19,441 nt of DNA from JABZIP01 sp052173355 (GCA_052173355.1 JBQMYS010000027.1:1-19441), one strand, 5' to 3'. Positions 1 to 9,588 are shown, counted from the stretch's first letter. Notes: generated by a model from the letters alone, not told the origin. Numbers and translations are program-made.

Positions 1-72
1 ATTAGCAAGACTTATTGCTACCTCTGTTTTCCCTACTGCAGTAGGTCCGACCAAAAGCAATATTTTATTCAT
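1..72 (-). CDS. miaA: tRNA dimethylallyltransferase MiaA, N-terminal fragment (cut by window edge)
   Basis: Only the first 24 codons are present; the frame is open to base 1. The peptide carries the P-loop GPTAVGKT right after a short hydrophobic strand, which is the typical MiaA N-terminus. The enzyme adds a dimethylallyl group to A37 of tRNAs that read codons starting with U, using DMAPP. Two ATGs are possible. The one at 78-76 overlaps the mutL stop as ATGA, but its ribosome site would be only 2 bases away. The one at 72-70 lies 8 bases from the AAAAGG at 81-86, so I chose it. Position after mutL as the last visible gene of a long run fits the mutS-mutL-miaA order known from many bacteria. 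The family identity rests on this short motif plus context. Confidence 0.85.
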   Translation of the reverse strand, partial: MNKILLLVGPTAVGKTEVAISLAN

Positions 73-74
73 AC

Positions 75-1943
75 TCATATCCTTTTAAACATCTTTTCTA
101 TTTCATTTTTAGAAAGCTTTATAAACGTAGGTCTGCCATGCGGGCACGAATACGGATTTTCGCAATTTGCAAGTAGCTTGATAAGTTCCTCACATTCTAT
201 AATTGAAAGAGAATCTCCGCCTTTTACAGCAGATTTACAAGAGCGCATTATCAACTTATCTATTTTTACAAAATTATCAATATCCGTTCCTTCTTTAATA
301 TTTTCAAGAAAATAATCAAGGACTGCCTCCGCTTCTTGCAACTGCATAAAAACAGGTATCTCGGTAATCCTATACGTTCTATCTCCAAATTCTTGTATCG
401 TGAATCCAAGCTTTTCTAAAAGCGGCAGCCAAATATTTTCTATTGCCTTGAGTGACGGAATCACTTCTCTGATAAAAGGAATCAAAATCGACTGGTGCAT
501 TTTTTCACTGCTTTTATATTCATTTAAAAACTTTTCATAAAATACACGTTCATGCGCAGCATGTTGATCTATAAAATAAATCTTATCTTCAAACTGCGCA
601 ACTATATATGTATTAAACACAACAGATAAAATTTTTAATTCCCGAAGATCAAAACGTTTTTCCTCTAAATATTCCGTTTCTTCAAATCTATGTTCTTTTT
701 CAATTTCCTCTTTCGATATAGTTGACAGTATATTTTTTATGTCTATTTGCTCTTCATTTAAAACTTCAGGGCATTCATTTCTAATTTCGTATAAATTCAA
801 ATCTTCTTTTATAAATTCCGCTTCTGAATATCCGCGTTCAACTTGAATTTCATCTTCGTAAATTACAGGTTCAAGCGGTGTAGCTAATTTAACGTATTCG
901 AGAGGTTCTTTAAAAACTGTTTCAATTTCAATATTTTTCTTGCTTATACCCGGACTTGCATTTAATGTTGCCAGCTTTTTTCTTATCGCGCTGCTAACAA
1001 ATTCACTCACTTTTTCATCGTCGTGGAACCTTACTTCCTTTTTATTGGGGTGAATATTAACATCTAAATATTTAGGATCTATGTTTAAAAACAAAAATAC
1101 TATCGGATACCTGCCTTCAAAAAGTCTTTCTTTGTATCCTTGCATTACGGCTATATCCAAAACTTTACTTGATATGGCTCTGCCATTTACAAAAAATATC
1201 TGATTTCGTCTATTGGATTTTGTCAAATCCGGCTTTGAAATATAAGCTTCAATACTCATATATTCATTATCTTCAAAAACTTTAAGCATCCTATTCGCAT
1301 AGTCTTTGCTATAAATATTCAGGATATTTTTATATTTGTCATTTTTGCCATTTGTAGCAAACAAAATATCGCCGTTATTTATCAATCTGAACTTTATATG
1401 AGAATATGCAAGTGCTATTTTAGAAACAAAATCTATTATAAGCGCCGCTTCTGCTGATGTACTTTTTAAAAAACTAAGTCTTGCAGGAACATTAAAAAAC
1501 AAATCCGATACAACTATGCTGCTTCCTTGTGGCGATCCTATTTTGGCGATTTCCATCATTTCACCACCTGTAACTCTCACGAGTGCTCCTGTTTTTTCAG
1601 AAGCTGTTTTGCTTATTAGCGTAACTTTGCTGACAGCGGCTATACTTGCAAGCGCTTCACCACGAAATCCCAGTGTATATATTCTCTCCAAATCATCTTC
1701 ATACACTATTTTGCTGGTAGCATGACGAACAAAAGCAAGATTCAGTTCTTCAGCTGCTATTCCTATTCCATCATCGGTAACACGAATGTACTCCTTGCCT
1801 CCCGCTCTAATCTCAATTACTATGCCGGTAGCTTTTGCATCTATCGAATTTTCAACAAGTTCTTTAACTACAGAAAGCGGTCTGTCGACTACTTCTCCTG
1901 CGGCAATCTTATCTGCAACGCTTTTTTCAAGGATTCTAATCAT
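75..1943 (-). CDS. mutL: DNA mismatch repair protein MutL (endonuclease type)
   Basis: MutL links mismatch recognition by MutS to strand removal. The 622-residue protein has the GHKL ATPase domain in its first ~330 residues: KELVENSIDA at 27-36 (E28 and N32 equivalent to the catalytic Glu and Mg-binding Asn), DDGIGI at 57-62, GFRGEAL at 92-98. A charged, acidic linker spans about 335-430. The C-terminal dimerisation domain carries the nicking-endonuclease motif DQHAAHERVFYE at 459-470, the SCKSAVKGG segment at 568-576 and CPHGRP at 600-605. QSILIP at 484-489 fits the beta-clamp-binding pattern. This is the type found in bacteria without MutH, so strand incision is expected from MutL itself. 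The ATG at 1943 has AGGAG seven bases upstream, inside the end of mutS; the gap to mutS is 2 bases, so the two are co-transcribed and probably translationally coupled. Confidence 0.97.
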   Translation of the reverse strand: MIRILEKSVADKIAAGEVVDRPLSVVKELVENSIDAKATGIVIEIRAGGKEYIRVTDDGIGIAAEELNLAFVRHATSKIVYEDDLERIYTLGFRGEALASIAAVSKVTLISKTASEKTGALVRVTGGEMMEIAKIGSPQGSSIVVSDLFFNVPARLSFLKSTSAEAALIIDFVSKIALAYSHIKFRLINNGDILFATNGKNDKYKNILNIYSKDYANRMLKVFEDNEYMSIEAYISKPDLTKSNRRNQIFFVNGRAISSKVLDIAVMQGYKERLFEGRYPIVFLFLNIDPKYLDVNIHPNKKEVRFHDDEKVSEFVSSAIRKKLATLNASPGISKKNIEIETVFKEPLEYVKLATPLEPVIYEDEIQVERGYSEAEFIKEDLNLYEIRNECPEVLNEEQIDIKNILSTISKEEIEKEHRFEETEYLEEKRFDLRELKILSVVFNTYIVAQFEDKIYFIDQHAAHERVFYEKFLNEYKSSEKMHQSILIPFIREVIPSLKAIENIWLPLLEKLGFTIQEFGDRTYRITEIPVFMQLQEAEAVLDYFLENIKEGTDIDNFVKIDKLIMRSCKSAVKGGDSLSIIECEELIKLLANCENPYSCPHGRPTFIKLSKNEIEKMFKRI

Positions 1944-1945
1944 AA

Positions 1946-4576
1946 TTACTCCTCATTTGCTATTTCTTTTAACCCTGCTAAAATAGCATACAGTTCTATT
2001 GGCGATACTTTCATTTCATCAATTTCGTTGATTTTATTTACCAAAGCCTGATATTTGTGAATTATATCTTCATGGTTACTTTTTTCATCATTTCTTAAAC
2101 ATTCATATTCATCGCTTCTTTTTGTATTAAACTGCTCTAAAGAATTTCTTTCATTTCCATTTTCAAGAGCTTTTAGGTATTTTTGTGCATTTTGTAAAAC
2201 ATCATTTGGTACTCCTGCAAGTTTTGCAACATGAATACCGTAACTTTTATTTGCACTGCCTTTGACTATCTTGTGCAAAAATATCACTTCGCCGTTTTCT
2301 TCACTTATATCAACGTTATAATTGCAAAGTCCCGGTAATTTTTCTTCAAGCATGGTCATTTCGTGGTAATGAGTAGCAAACATACTCCTGATTTGATTAC
2401 CCTCCTTGCAAAGTCTATATGCTACCGACATAGCGATAGAAAGTCCGTCATAGGTACTCGTACCTCTACCTATCTCGTCGAGCAATATCAAACTTTTTGA
2501 AGTTGCCGTATTCAAAATATATGCAAGTTCATTCATTTCTACAAAAAACGTACTTTGTCCTTGTGACAGATTGTCGGATGCACCTATTCTGGTATAAATC
2601 CTATCTACTACTCCAATCTTTGCAAAATCTGCAGGAACAAAAGAACCGATCTGTGCCATCAAAACTATCAATGCAGTTTGACGCATATATGTTGATTTAC
2701 CTGCCATATTAGGACCTGTTATCAACAGCATACTTACGTCTTTATTATCAATATACACATCATTTGAAATAAATCCGCCTTCTTTTAAGCTATTTTCAAT
2801 TACAGGATGTCTGCCGTTTTTAATTTCCAGCACATAATCATCTGAAATTTCAGGTTTTACATACGAAAGTTCAATACAAACTTTTGCAAATCCGGAAAGC
2901 ACATCTATTTTTGATATTGCTTTTGCCGCATTTTGAATATCTTTTATGTATTCACTTAATTTTAACCTAAGTTCACAAAATATGTCATATTCAAGCAGAT
3001 TTATCTTTGCTTCCGCACCCAGCACCGTACTTTCAACCGCTTTCAATTCCTCTGTTATAAATCTTTCACAGTTAACAAGAGTTTGTTTTCTTATGTAATT
3101 TTCCGGTACTGCTCCGAGATTCGATTTGCTTATTTCTATATAATATCCAAAAACCTTGTTATACCCGACTTTCAGCTTTTTAATTCCCGTTCTTTGTCTT
3201 TCTATATTTTCGAGAGATGCTATCCATTCTTTTCCATCTTTTATAGAAAATTTCATTTCATCGAGTTTATCGTTAAATCCGGATTTTATTATACCGCCTT
3301 CTTTTATTGAAATTGGCGCATCATCACTAATTGCTCTTTGTATAATTTCACAAACATCATCAAGTTTTTCTGAAATTTGATCTGCAAGTTCATCCAAATA
3401 TGAATTTGCAAAACTTTTCGCTGTATCTTTAAGCTGTGGCAAATTAAAAAGTGAATTTCTAAGCGCTATTAAATCTCGCGCATTGGCATTATTACAAGAA
3501 ACCCTTGCAGAAAGCCTTTCCAAGTCATATATAGATTTTAAACACTCACGCAAATTGTTTTGTAATAATACATCTTCCGATATGCTTTCAACCGCATCAA
3601 GCCTTTTTTCTATTCTAAGCTTTTCGTTGAGCGGTTCTTTAAGCCACTGTTTTAACCTGCGAGCTCCCATGGCTGTGCAAGTTTTATCCAGTATTCCAAG
3701 AAGTGAACCTTGTACTTTGTTTTCATATAAAGTTTGAGTAATTTCTAAATTTCTAAGCGTTGCTTTGTCAAGTGCCATATGTGAATTAAGATTATATACT
3801 TTCGCTTCATAAATATGATCCATTTCCTGTTTTCTTGTATTTTTGATATACGAAAGTAAAGCAACTGCCGCAAATATCGCCGCACAGCCTTCCTCAAGTC
3901 CTATACTCATAAGCGAATTCAAATTAAACTGTTTTCGCAAAATAAATTCCGCATCGTTCATTTTAAAATAATCCGAATCTACCGAGTTTACATATCCTGT
4001 AAAATTCTGTTTTAATTCACTTTCAGGTAAAAATTCAAACAAATCTTCACAAATCAAAAGCTCCTTTGCCCCTATTTTTGCGAGTTCGTTAAAAACTACA
4101 TAAAATCCTCCAAAAGAAATATTACTAATAGCAAACTCTCCCGTAGAAATATCACAGTAAGCAAACCCGATACCGTTTTCCAAGATATTTACCGCAGCTA
4201 TATAGTTATTTTCATTTTCTTTTAACATATTTTGACTGAGAACCGTTCCCGGAGTTATTACCTGAACAACCTCACGTTTTACTATACCTTTTGCAAGTGC
4301 AGGGTCTTCTACCTGTTCGCAAATTGCGACTTTAAAGCCTTTATCTATCAATCTCGCTATATAAGTTTCCGCCGAATGAAAAGGGACTCCACACATCGGA
4401 GCCCTTTCCTCTTGACCGCAAGCCTTACCTGTTAATGCGATTTCCATGGCTTTTGAAGCGACCAGTGCATCTTCAAAAAACATTTCGTAAAAATCTCCCA
4501 ATCTAAAAAACAATATTGCATCCGGATATTCCTTTTTAATATCCATATATTGCCGCATCATAGGGGTCAGTGCCAT
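1946..4576 (-). CDS. mutS: DNA mismatch repair protein MutS
   Basis: MutS binds base mismatches and small loops and recruits MutL. At 876 residues it has the normal length for MutS1. The mismatch-reading domain has the FYE motif (F29, E31) that stacks on and contacts the mispaired base. Lever and clamp regions follow (about 250-560). The ABC-type ATPase has Walker A GPNMAGKST at 621-629, Walker B LILLDEIGRGTS at 696-707 (D700, E701), and ATHYHE at 734-739. These features separate it from MutS2, which lacks the FYE domain. ATG at 4576 is preceded by AGGA about seven bases upstream, overlapping the aminotransferase stop; the intergenic gap is 9 bases. No frame damage or missing key residue was seen. 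Confidence 0.98.
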   Translation of the reverse strand: MALTPMMRQYMDIKKEYPDAILFFRLGDFYEMFFEDALVASKAMEIALTGKACGQEERAPMCGVPFHSAETYIARLIDKGFKVAICEQVEDPALAKGIVKREVVQVITPGTVLSQNMLKENENNYIAAVNILENGIGFAYCDISTGEFAISNISFGGFYVVFNELAKIGAKELLICEDLFEFLPESELKQNFTGYVNSVDSDYFKMNDAEFILRKQFNLNSLMSIGLEEGCAAIFAAVALLSYIKNTRKQEMDHIYEAKVYNLNSHMALDKATLRNLEITQTLYENKVQGSLLGILDKTCTAMGARRLKQWLKEPLNEKLRIEKRLDAVESISEDVLLQNNLRECLKSIYDLERLSARVSCNNANARDLIALRNSLFNLPQLKDTAKSFANSYLDELADQISEKLDDVCEIIQRAISDDAPISIKEGGIIKSGFNDKLDEMKFSIKDGKEWIASLENIERQRTGIKKLKVGYNKVFGYYIEISKSNLGAVPENYIRKQTLVNCERFITEELKAVESTVLGAEAKINLLEYDIFCELRLKLSEYIKDIQNAAKAISKIDVLSGFAKVCIELSYVKPEISDDYVLEIKNGRHPVIENSLKEGGFISNDVYIDNKDVSMLLITGPNMAGKSTYMRQTALIVLMAQIGSFVPADFAKIGVVDRIYTRIGASDNLSQGQSTFFVEMNELAYILNTATSKSLILLDEIGRGTSTYDGLSIAMSVAYRLCKEGNQIRSMFATHYHEMTMLEEKLPGLCNYNVDISEENGEVIFLHKIVKGSANKSYGIHVAKLAGVPNDVLQNAQKYLKALENGNERNSLEQFNTKRSDEYECLRNDEKSNHEDIIHKYQALVNKINEIDEMKVSPIELYAILAGLKEIANEE

Positions 4577-4585
4577 AATTTTTTC

Positions 4586-5785
4586 CTACCTGTTACCAAG
4601 AGCTTTGTATTTTTCAATACCAAGTCTTATCAATTCTATACTTCTAACCAAATCTTTTTTCTTTAATACATAAGCTAAACGTATCTCACTTTTTCCCAGT
4701 GTATTTGTAGCATAAAAACTTTTCATAGGCGCATACATAACAGTTTCATTATTATCTGTAAATTCTGTCAAAAGCCAAACTAAAAACTTCTCCGCATCTT
4801 CAACAGGCAATTTTACCATCATGTAAAATGCACCTTTCGGCATAGCACAAACAGCTCCGTCTATTTTCATAACTTCTTCGTAAGCCGCGTTTCTTCGTTC
4901 TTCATACTCTTTTTTTATATCATCAAAATATGAAGGCTTTAAATCGTATAGCGCTTTTGCTCCGAGCATATCCAAAGTTGCAGGACAAAGCCTTCCTTGC
5001 GCAAGTTTGAGCGCAGACTCCATCAAATCATCATTTCGAGAAATAAGCATCCCTACTCTCGCTCCGCAAGCCGAAAAACGTTTTGAAATCGAATCAATTA
5101 TTATAAGTCTGTCCTTTATATCGTCAAATTCCAAAAATGTTGTCATAGGCAATCCGTCATATACAAATTCTCTGTAAACTTCATCTACAACAAGCCAAAG
5201 ATCGTTTTCCTTTACTACATCTGCAATCATGCGCATCTCTTTTTTTGTGAGCACGTAACCTGTAGGATTTTCCGGATTCACTATCGAAAGCGCCTTGGTA
5301 TTTTTAGTAATTTTAGCTTCTATTCTGTCACGAAATGCGTAATTGTAAGATTCTTCAGCCTTTGTAGTAATAGGTACAATCCTACCTTCCGCGGCTGTGA
5401 TGAAAGTATGGTAATTTGTATAAAAAGGTTCCGCCACAAGCACTTCATCACCCGGATTTAAAATACAGGTATATGCCATATTCAAAGCTTCAGAACCTCC
5501 GTTTGTAATCTGAACATGGTGATTTTGAAGTTCCACTCCGAATCTTTTGTAATATTTTACTACATTTTCTTGAAGTTCCCTTAACCCTACCGATTCCGAA
5601 TAAGCAAGGACTTCATTATCAAAACTTTTCACTGCCTGCATAAACTCAACAGGAGTCTTAATATCCGGCTGACCGATATTTAAATTATAAACTTTTATTC
5701 CTTTAGCTCTTGCATCTATAGCATACCCATTAAATTTTCTTATTGGCGAAAGGTGCATTGACTGCACTTTTTTTGACAATTCCAT
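4586..5785 (-). CDS. PLP-dependent aminotransferase, class I/II (aspartate aminotransferase fold)
   Basis: A fold-type I aminotransferase of 399 residues. Visible PLP-site residues: GGSEALN at 96-102, Y122, NPENPTG at 170-176 with the ring-contacting Asn, DEVY at 201-204, the Schiff-base lysine K235 in SISKRFSACGARVG, and the substrate-carboxylate arginine R369 in SEIRLAY. Proteins of this type are usually annotated as aspartate or aromatic aminotransferases; the amino-acid substrate cannot be read from the sequence. It sits between tlyA (17-base gap) and mutS (9-base gap) in the long operon-like run, with no functional link to either that I can name. ATG at 5785 has AGGAG about nine bases upstream. 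Other options are an alanine-type or diaminopimelate-type enzyme. Confidence 0.93.
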   Translation of the reverse strand: MELSKKVQSMHLSPIRKFNGYAIDARAKGIKVYNLNIGQPDIKTPVEFMQAVKSFDNEVLAYSESVGLRELQENVVKYYKRFGVELQNHHVQITNGGSEALNMAYTCILNPGDEVLVAEPFYTNYHTFITAAEGRIVPITTKAEESYNYAFRDRIEAKITKNTKALSIVNPENPTGYVLTKKEMRMIADVVKENDLWLVVDEVYREFVYDGLPMTTFLEFDDIKDRLIIIDSISKRFSACGARVGMLISRNDDLMESALKLAQGRLCPATLDMLGAKALYDLKPSYFDDIKKEYEERRNAAYEEVMKIDGAVCAMPKGAFYMMVKLPVEDAEKFLVWLLTEFTDNNETVMYAPMKSFYATNTLGKSEIRLAYVLKKKDLVRSIELIRLGIEKYKALGNR

Positions 5786-5803
5786 TTTTTGTATCTCCTA
5801 ATT

Positions 5804-6622
5804 TTATATTTCCAGTTCACTATGTGCCGCATCGACAATTTTTATAATTTCTTTTTCTGTAATATCCAAAGCATTATCATCAAATGCATTTTTTAGATAT
5901 AATAAAAATTCTATATTTCCTTTTGCACCGGTTAACGGCGAATATGTAATACCTAGCGGAATCAAATCTTGATTTTTCGCATAACCGATTACTTTGTTAA
6001 TTACATCGGCATGAACTTTTTTATCCTTAACAATACCTTTATTTCCAACTTGTTCACGTCCTGCTTCAAACTGAGGTTTTACAAGGCAAACTGCAAATCC
6101 GTTTTCATTTAACATTTTTTTCATTACAGGAAAAATTAAATTTAATGAAATAAAAGAAACATCAACACTTGCAAAATCAACATTATTTTGAATTTCCGCA
6201 TTCTCATAATATCGAATATTTGTTCTTTCTATATTGATTACGCGCTCATCTGTGCGCAACTTCCAATCAAGCTGACCTCTGCCGACATCTATTGCATAAA
6301 CTTTTTGCGCACCGTTTTGTAACATACAATCCGTAAATCCACCGGTAGATGCTCCAATATCCATACATATTTTTCCATTTAGTTTAATTTGAAATTCATC
6401 AATCGCTTTTTCAAGCTTAAGTCCGCCACGACTCACATACGGGCATAGATTTTGTTTTACAAAAATATCTGCAGTGTCAGAAATTCCGGTTCCTGCCTTG
6501 TCACAAAGTTTGCCATCCACAAAAACAAGTCCTGCCATTATAGATGCTTTAGCCCTCTCTCTGGATTCAAAGAAGCCTTTTTTTACCAAAATGACATCGA
6601 GTCTATCTTTCAATAAATTCAC
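5804..6622 (-). CDS. tlyA: TlyA-family rRNA 2'-O-methyltransferase (S4 plus FtsJ domains)
   Basis: The protein (272 residues) has an N-terminal S4 RNA-binding domain (about 5-60) followed by an FtsJ/RrmJ-type methyltransferase. Seen: SRGGLKL at 64-70, the SAM loop DIGASTGG at 88-95, VDVSF at 153-157, VKPQFE at 181-186, and GNIEFLL near 235-241. K69, D154, K182 and E238 could form the K-D-K-E catalytic set. Characterised members (mycobacterial TlyA) methylate 16S and 23S rRNA cytidines and also act as haemolysins in some reports; the rRNA target here is inferred. The gene follows dxs, as in Bacillus and Clostridia. The GTG start at 6622 overlaps the end of dxs by 20 bases and has AAAGGG only three bases away; an in-frame TTG at 6613-6611 is an alternative, so the start is uncertain. 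Confidence 0.93.
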   Translation of the reverse strand: MNLLKDRLDVILVKKGFFESRERAKASIMAGLVFVDGKLCDKAGTGISDTADIFVKQNLCPYVSRGGLKLEKAIDEFQIKLNGKICMDIGASTGGFTDCMLQNGAQKVYAIDVGRGQLDWKLRTDERVINIERTNIRYYENAEIQNNVDFASVDVSFISLNLIFPVMKKMLNENGFAVCLVKPQFEAGREQVGNKGIVKDKKVHADVINKVIGYAKNQDLIPLGITYSPLTGAKGNIEFLLYLKNAFDDNALDITEKEIIKIVDAAHSELEI

Positions 6623-8483
6623 GCACCCTTTCAGCTATGCCTTTCGCATCTAAACCGTATTTATCAAATATCAAATCTTCTTTTCCCTGTTTTATAAATT
6701 CATTATCAAAACCGAGAACCAATGAATTTGCGCATATCTTATTTTCTTTGAGCATATTAACTATTGCCTGGCCTGCTCCACCACGAATTACACCGTCTTC
6801 AATCGTCACAATACACTTGCTGTCACACGCTATATTGATCAATTCTTCTTTTGGCAACGGAGAAATTTGTCTCAAATTAACAAGTCCTGCATCAATTCCG
6901 ATATTGCTCAAAATTTCAACAGCATCTATGGCAATTTTTACCATTCTGCCTATAGCTATAATATTAACTTCATTACTTTGTTTATGAATTTTCGGCTTTG
7001 TAATATCACCATAATCCTCATAAATCCCCCAAAAATTTTCAGCTTTACCTCTGGGGTATCTGATAGCAACAGGAGAATTAAGTTCAAACGCCTTTTTAAG
7101 CATCATAAAAAGTTCCGTTTCATCTGCAGGCGCAAAAATTCGTAAATTGGGAATAGGTAGCAGATATGCAATATCAAACACTCCGTTGTGAGTTTCACCA
7201 TCTTCTCCTACAATCCCCGCTCTATCTATTGCCAAAATTACAGGCAAATTCTGCATGCATATATCTATTACTATTTGATCATATGCTCTTTGTAAAAATG
7301 TGGAATAAATCGCCACCACAGGCTTCATTCCTAAAACAGCAAGCCCTGCCGCAAAGCTCAACGCATGACCTTCTGCAATCCCGACATCAAAAGTTCTCTT
7401 TGGAAACTTGGCTGCAAAATTTGACAGTCCGGTTCCCGACAGCATTGCGGCGGAAACCGCAACTATATTTTCGTCATTTTCGGCAAATTTTTCAAGTGAA
7501 TCTCCAAAAACAGCAGAATATGACTTTTCTGATTTTGATTCACACATTCCCGTTTCCGGATTAAATGGCGATACACCATGAAATTTATCCGGTTGATCTT
7601 CAGAATTTATATATCCCCTTCCTTTTTGAGTTATAACATGAAGAACCACAGGTGAATCAATTTTTTTCGTCATTTCAAACGCCTGTATCAATTCTGCTAT
7701 ATTGTGTCCGTCAAAAGGTCCAAGATATTTGATACCCAATGTTTCAAAATAGGCTCCGTTTGTATTTACAGCAGATTTTATACCGTCGCGTATGTTCTCT
7801 GCTTGATTATATAATGTGCTTCCCACCATAGGTATACTGCGCAAAGTTTTTTTAATTCCACTTTTAAGTCCTAAATATGCACCGGACATCCTAAGCTTGC
7901 TCAAATGAGTCGAAAGTCCTCCGATATTTTTAGATATTGACATGCCGTTATCATTTACAACTATCAACATTTTAGATTTGCCGACACCTACATTGTTCAA
8001 AGCCTCAAACGCAAGACCTCCTGTTAATGCTCCGTCACCAATTACAGCAATGACTTCAAATTTCTTTTTCTGTAAATCTCTGGCAATAGCCATGCCCAGC
8101 CCCGCCGAAATTGAATTGCTGCTATGCCCTGTATCAAAACAGTCATGCGGGCTTTCTTCTCTTTTGGGAAAACCGCTAAGTCCATCATACTTTCTAAGTC
8201 CATGAAACTCGCTTGCACGCCCTGTCAAAATCTTATGAACATATGACTGATGGCCTACATCCCAAATAATTTTATCTTTAGGAGAATCAAACACTTTATG
8301 CAATGCAATAGTCAGTTCTACAACACCCAGATTGGGAGATAAATGTCCTCCCGTTTTTGAAACATTATCTATCAAAAAATCTCTTATTTCATACGAAAGC
8401 AAATCAAGATGCCTCAAATCCATATCTTTTAAATCTTCAGGCAAATTTAACTCACTTAACTTGATTTTACTTATTCCTGACAT
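6603..8483 (-). CDS. dxs: 1-deoxy-D-xylulose-5-phosphate synthase (DXS)
   Basis: DXS condenses pyruvate and glyceraldehyde 3-phosphate to DXP with thiamine diphosphate, the first step of the MEP isoprenoid pathway; DXP also feeds thiamine synthesis. The 626-residue protein is full length. Visible: GGHLSPNLGVVELTIALH at 45-62, the ThDP/Mg motif GDGALTGG at 149-156 with ND at 177-178, the catalytic glutamate E371 in GIAEGHALSFAAG, YDQI at 401-404, and DRAGIVGEDGETHNG at 420-434. These distinguish it from transketolase. It lies directly after ispA (5-base gap), so two isoprenoid genes are adjacent. The ribosome site is weak (GGTGG ten bases upstream, overlapping the ispA end), which suggests coupling to ispA translation. 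Confidence 0.98.
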   Translation of the reverse strand: MSGISKIKLSELNLPEDLKDMDLRHLDLLSYEIRDFLIDNVSKTGGHLSPNLGVVELTIALHKVFDSPKDKIIWDVGHQSYVHKILTGRASEFHGLRKYDGLSGFPKREESPHDCFDTGHSSNSISAGLGMAIARDLQKKKFEVIAVIGDGALTGGLAFEALNNVGVGKSKMLIVVNDNGMSISKNIGGLSTHLSKLRMSGAYLGLKSGIKKTLRSIPMVGSTLYNQAENIRDGIKSAVNTNGAYFETLGIKYLGPFDGHNIAELIQAFEMTKKIDSPVVLHVITQKGRGYINSEDQPDKFHGVSPFNPETGMCESKSEKSYSAVFGDSLEKFAENDENIVAVSAAMLSGTGLSNFAAKFPKRTFDVGIAEGHALSFAAGLAVLGMKPVVAIYSTFLQRAYDQIVIDICMQNLPVILAIDRAGIVGEDGETHNGVFDIAYLLPIPNLRIFAPADETELFMMLKKAFELNSPVAIRYPRGKAENFWGIYEDYGDITKPKIHKQSNEVNIIAIGRMVKIAIDAVEILSNIGIDAGLVNLRQISPLPKEELINIACDSKCIVTIEDGVIRGGAGQAIVNMLKENKICANSLVLGFDNEFIKQGKEDLIFDKYGLDAKGIAERVREFIER

Positions 8484-8488
8484 CTATA

Positions 8489-9385
8489 TTAAACCACCCT
8501 GTTTTGAAGCATATCCGCAAGCTCATTGAAAAAACTTGCATCGTCTCCATAATGCGCAAGTGCATTTTTGGCATTTAATGTAAGCTCGTCCAAATAATTT
8601 TCACACGATTCAAGACCGCACATACAAGGAAATGTGGCTTTGTTCTTTTTAAAATCATTACCGGCTTTCTTTCCCATCAATTCTTCATTTCCGTTAATAT
8701 CAAGTAAATCATCTGCAACTTGAAAAGCAAGTCCAAGATTTTCCGCATAATTTGTAAGTGCATTTATGTCATCTGCTTTTGCACCGCCAAGATATGCTCC
8801 TGCACGCACAGCCGCTGTTATAAGTGCTCCTGTTTTATTTATGTGTATATAATCGAGCATTTCTTTTGAGCACTTTTTATTTTCCGCTTCTATATCCGCA
8901 AGCTGCCCCGCTACCATCCCTCTTACTCCTGCTCCTTTTGCAATCTCGTTAATAGCCTTGATTGCGGCCTTAAGTTTAGGCAAATCATCCAAATAAATTA
9001 GCATTTCCTTATTCATTATTTCAAATGCCGAAGTAAGAAGTCCGTCACCTGCAAGTATGGCAACAGCTTCGCCAAATTTTACGTGATTCGATTCTTGACC
9101 TCGTCTCATATCATCATCGTCCATAGCAGGTAAATCGTCGTGTATCAATGAATACGTATGTATGTATTCCAAAGCGCAGGCATATGGAATGGCAAGATTT
9201 ATGTCGCCGCCGACAAATTCACAAGAAGCAAGCAACAAAACAGGTCTTATCCTCTTACCGCCGGCAGCCAAACTATACTTTATTGAATCATAAAGCGTGA
9301 CACTCTTATAGTCGATTTCAGGTAAAAATTCCATAACGTGCTCATCTATAAGTTTTTTATATTTTATGTATTTTTCGTCGTTCAT
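8489..9385 (-). CDS. ispA: Polyprenyl synthetase (farnesyl/geranylgeranyl diphosphate synthase type)
   Basis: A trans-prenyl diphosphate synthase that extends DMAPP with IPP. With the start at 9385 it has 298 residues, a normal length for IspA. Motifs: GGKRIRP at 42-48, the first aspartate-rich motif DDLPAMDDDDMRRG at 83-96, GQLADIE near 160-166, and the second aspartate motif DDLLD at 225-229. Two Met codons are possible. The upstream ATG (9397-9395) overlaps the xseB stop as TAATG, but it coincides with the GGAGG at 9391-9395, which sits five bases before the ATG at 9385-9383; the latter is therefore the better start. Product length (C15 versus C20) cannot be set from sequence by eye. xseB-ispA-dxs order is as in Bacillus. 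Confidence 0.95.
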   Translation of the reverse strand: MNDEKYIKYKKLIDEHVMEFLPEIDYKSVTLYDSIKYSLAAGGKRIRPVLLLASCEFVGGDINLAIPYACALEYIHTYSLIHDDLPAMDDDDMRRGQESNHVKFGEAVAILAGDGLLTSAFEIMNKEMLIYLDDLPKLKAAIKAINEIAKGAGVRGMVAGQLADIEAENKKCSKEMLDYIHINKTGALITAAVRAGAYLGGAKADDINALTNYAENLGLAFQVADDLLDINGNEELMGKKAGNDFKKNKATFPCMCGLESCENYLDELTLNAKNALAHYGDDASFFNELADMLQNRVV

Positions 9386-9390
9386 AACTG

Positions 9391-9395
9391 CCTCC
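9391..9395 (-). promoter_or_regulatory. Ribosome binding site that decides the ispA start
   Basis: GGAGG, five bases before the ATG at 9385-9383. It overlaps the competing upstream ATG (9397-9395), which has no comparable site ahead of it. Confidence 0.85.
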
Positions 9396-9396
9396 A

Positions 9397-9588
9397 TTAT
9401 TTTGAAAAAACTTCCAGTTCCTCCTCAAAGCCGTCTAACAATTCATTGCAATCGCAATAATATTTGTTTCCTTCGGCAACAAGTGCAATCGCTTCTGATA
9501 TAGTCAGATTGTCACCTTTCAACTTGCTCAAAATATCTTCGAGCTGTTTTAGCCTATCCTCGTACGAATATACATTTTTTTTAGTCAT
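9397..9588 (-). CDS. xseB: Exodeoxyribonuclease VII small subunit
   Basis: A 63-residue helical protein with the XseB pattern: YEDRLKQLEDILSKL, then ISEAIALVAEGNKYY and a C-terminal acidic helix. It binds XseA to form exonuclease VII, which degrades single-stranded DNA into oligonucleotides. It is shorter than most homologues (usually about 70-85 residues). The ATG at 9588 has GAGG six bases upstream and overlaps the xseA stop by 8 bases, so the two subunits are likely translationally coupled. See the finding on the shortened XseA. Confidence 0.93.
   Translation of the reverse strand: MTKKNVYSYEDRLKQLEDILSKLKGDNLTISEAIALVAEGNKYYCDCNELLDGFEEELEVFSK

Noticed and set aside
76..78. ATG at 78-76 as the miaA start, overlapping the mutL stop as ATGA
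   Set aside because: The ribosome site would be only 2 bases away; the ATG at 72-70 has an 8-base spacing and the usual MiaA N-terminus. It cannot be fully excluded.
7166..7564. Plus-strand open frame of 132 codons inside dxs
   Set aside because: It lies fully opposite conserved DXS motifs and has no recognisable domain.
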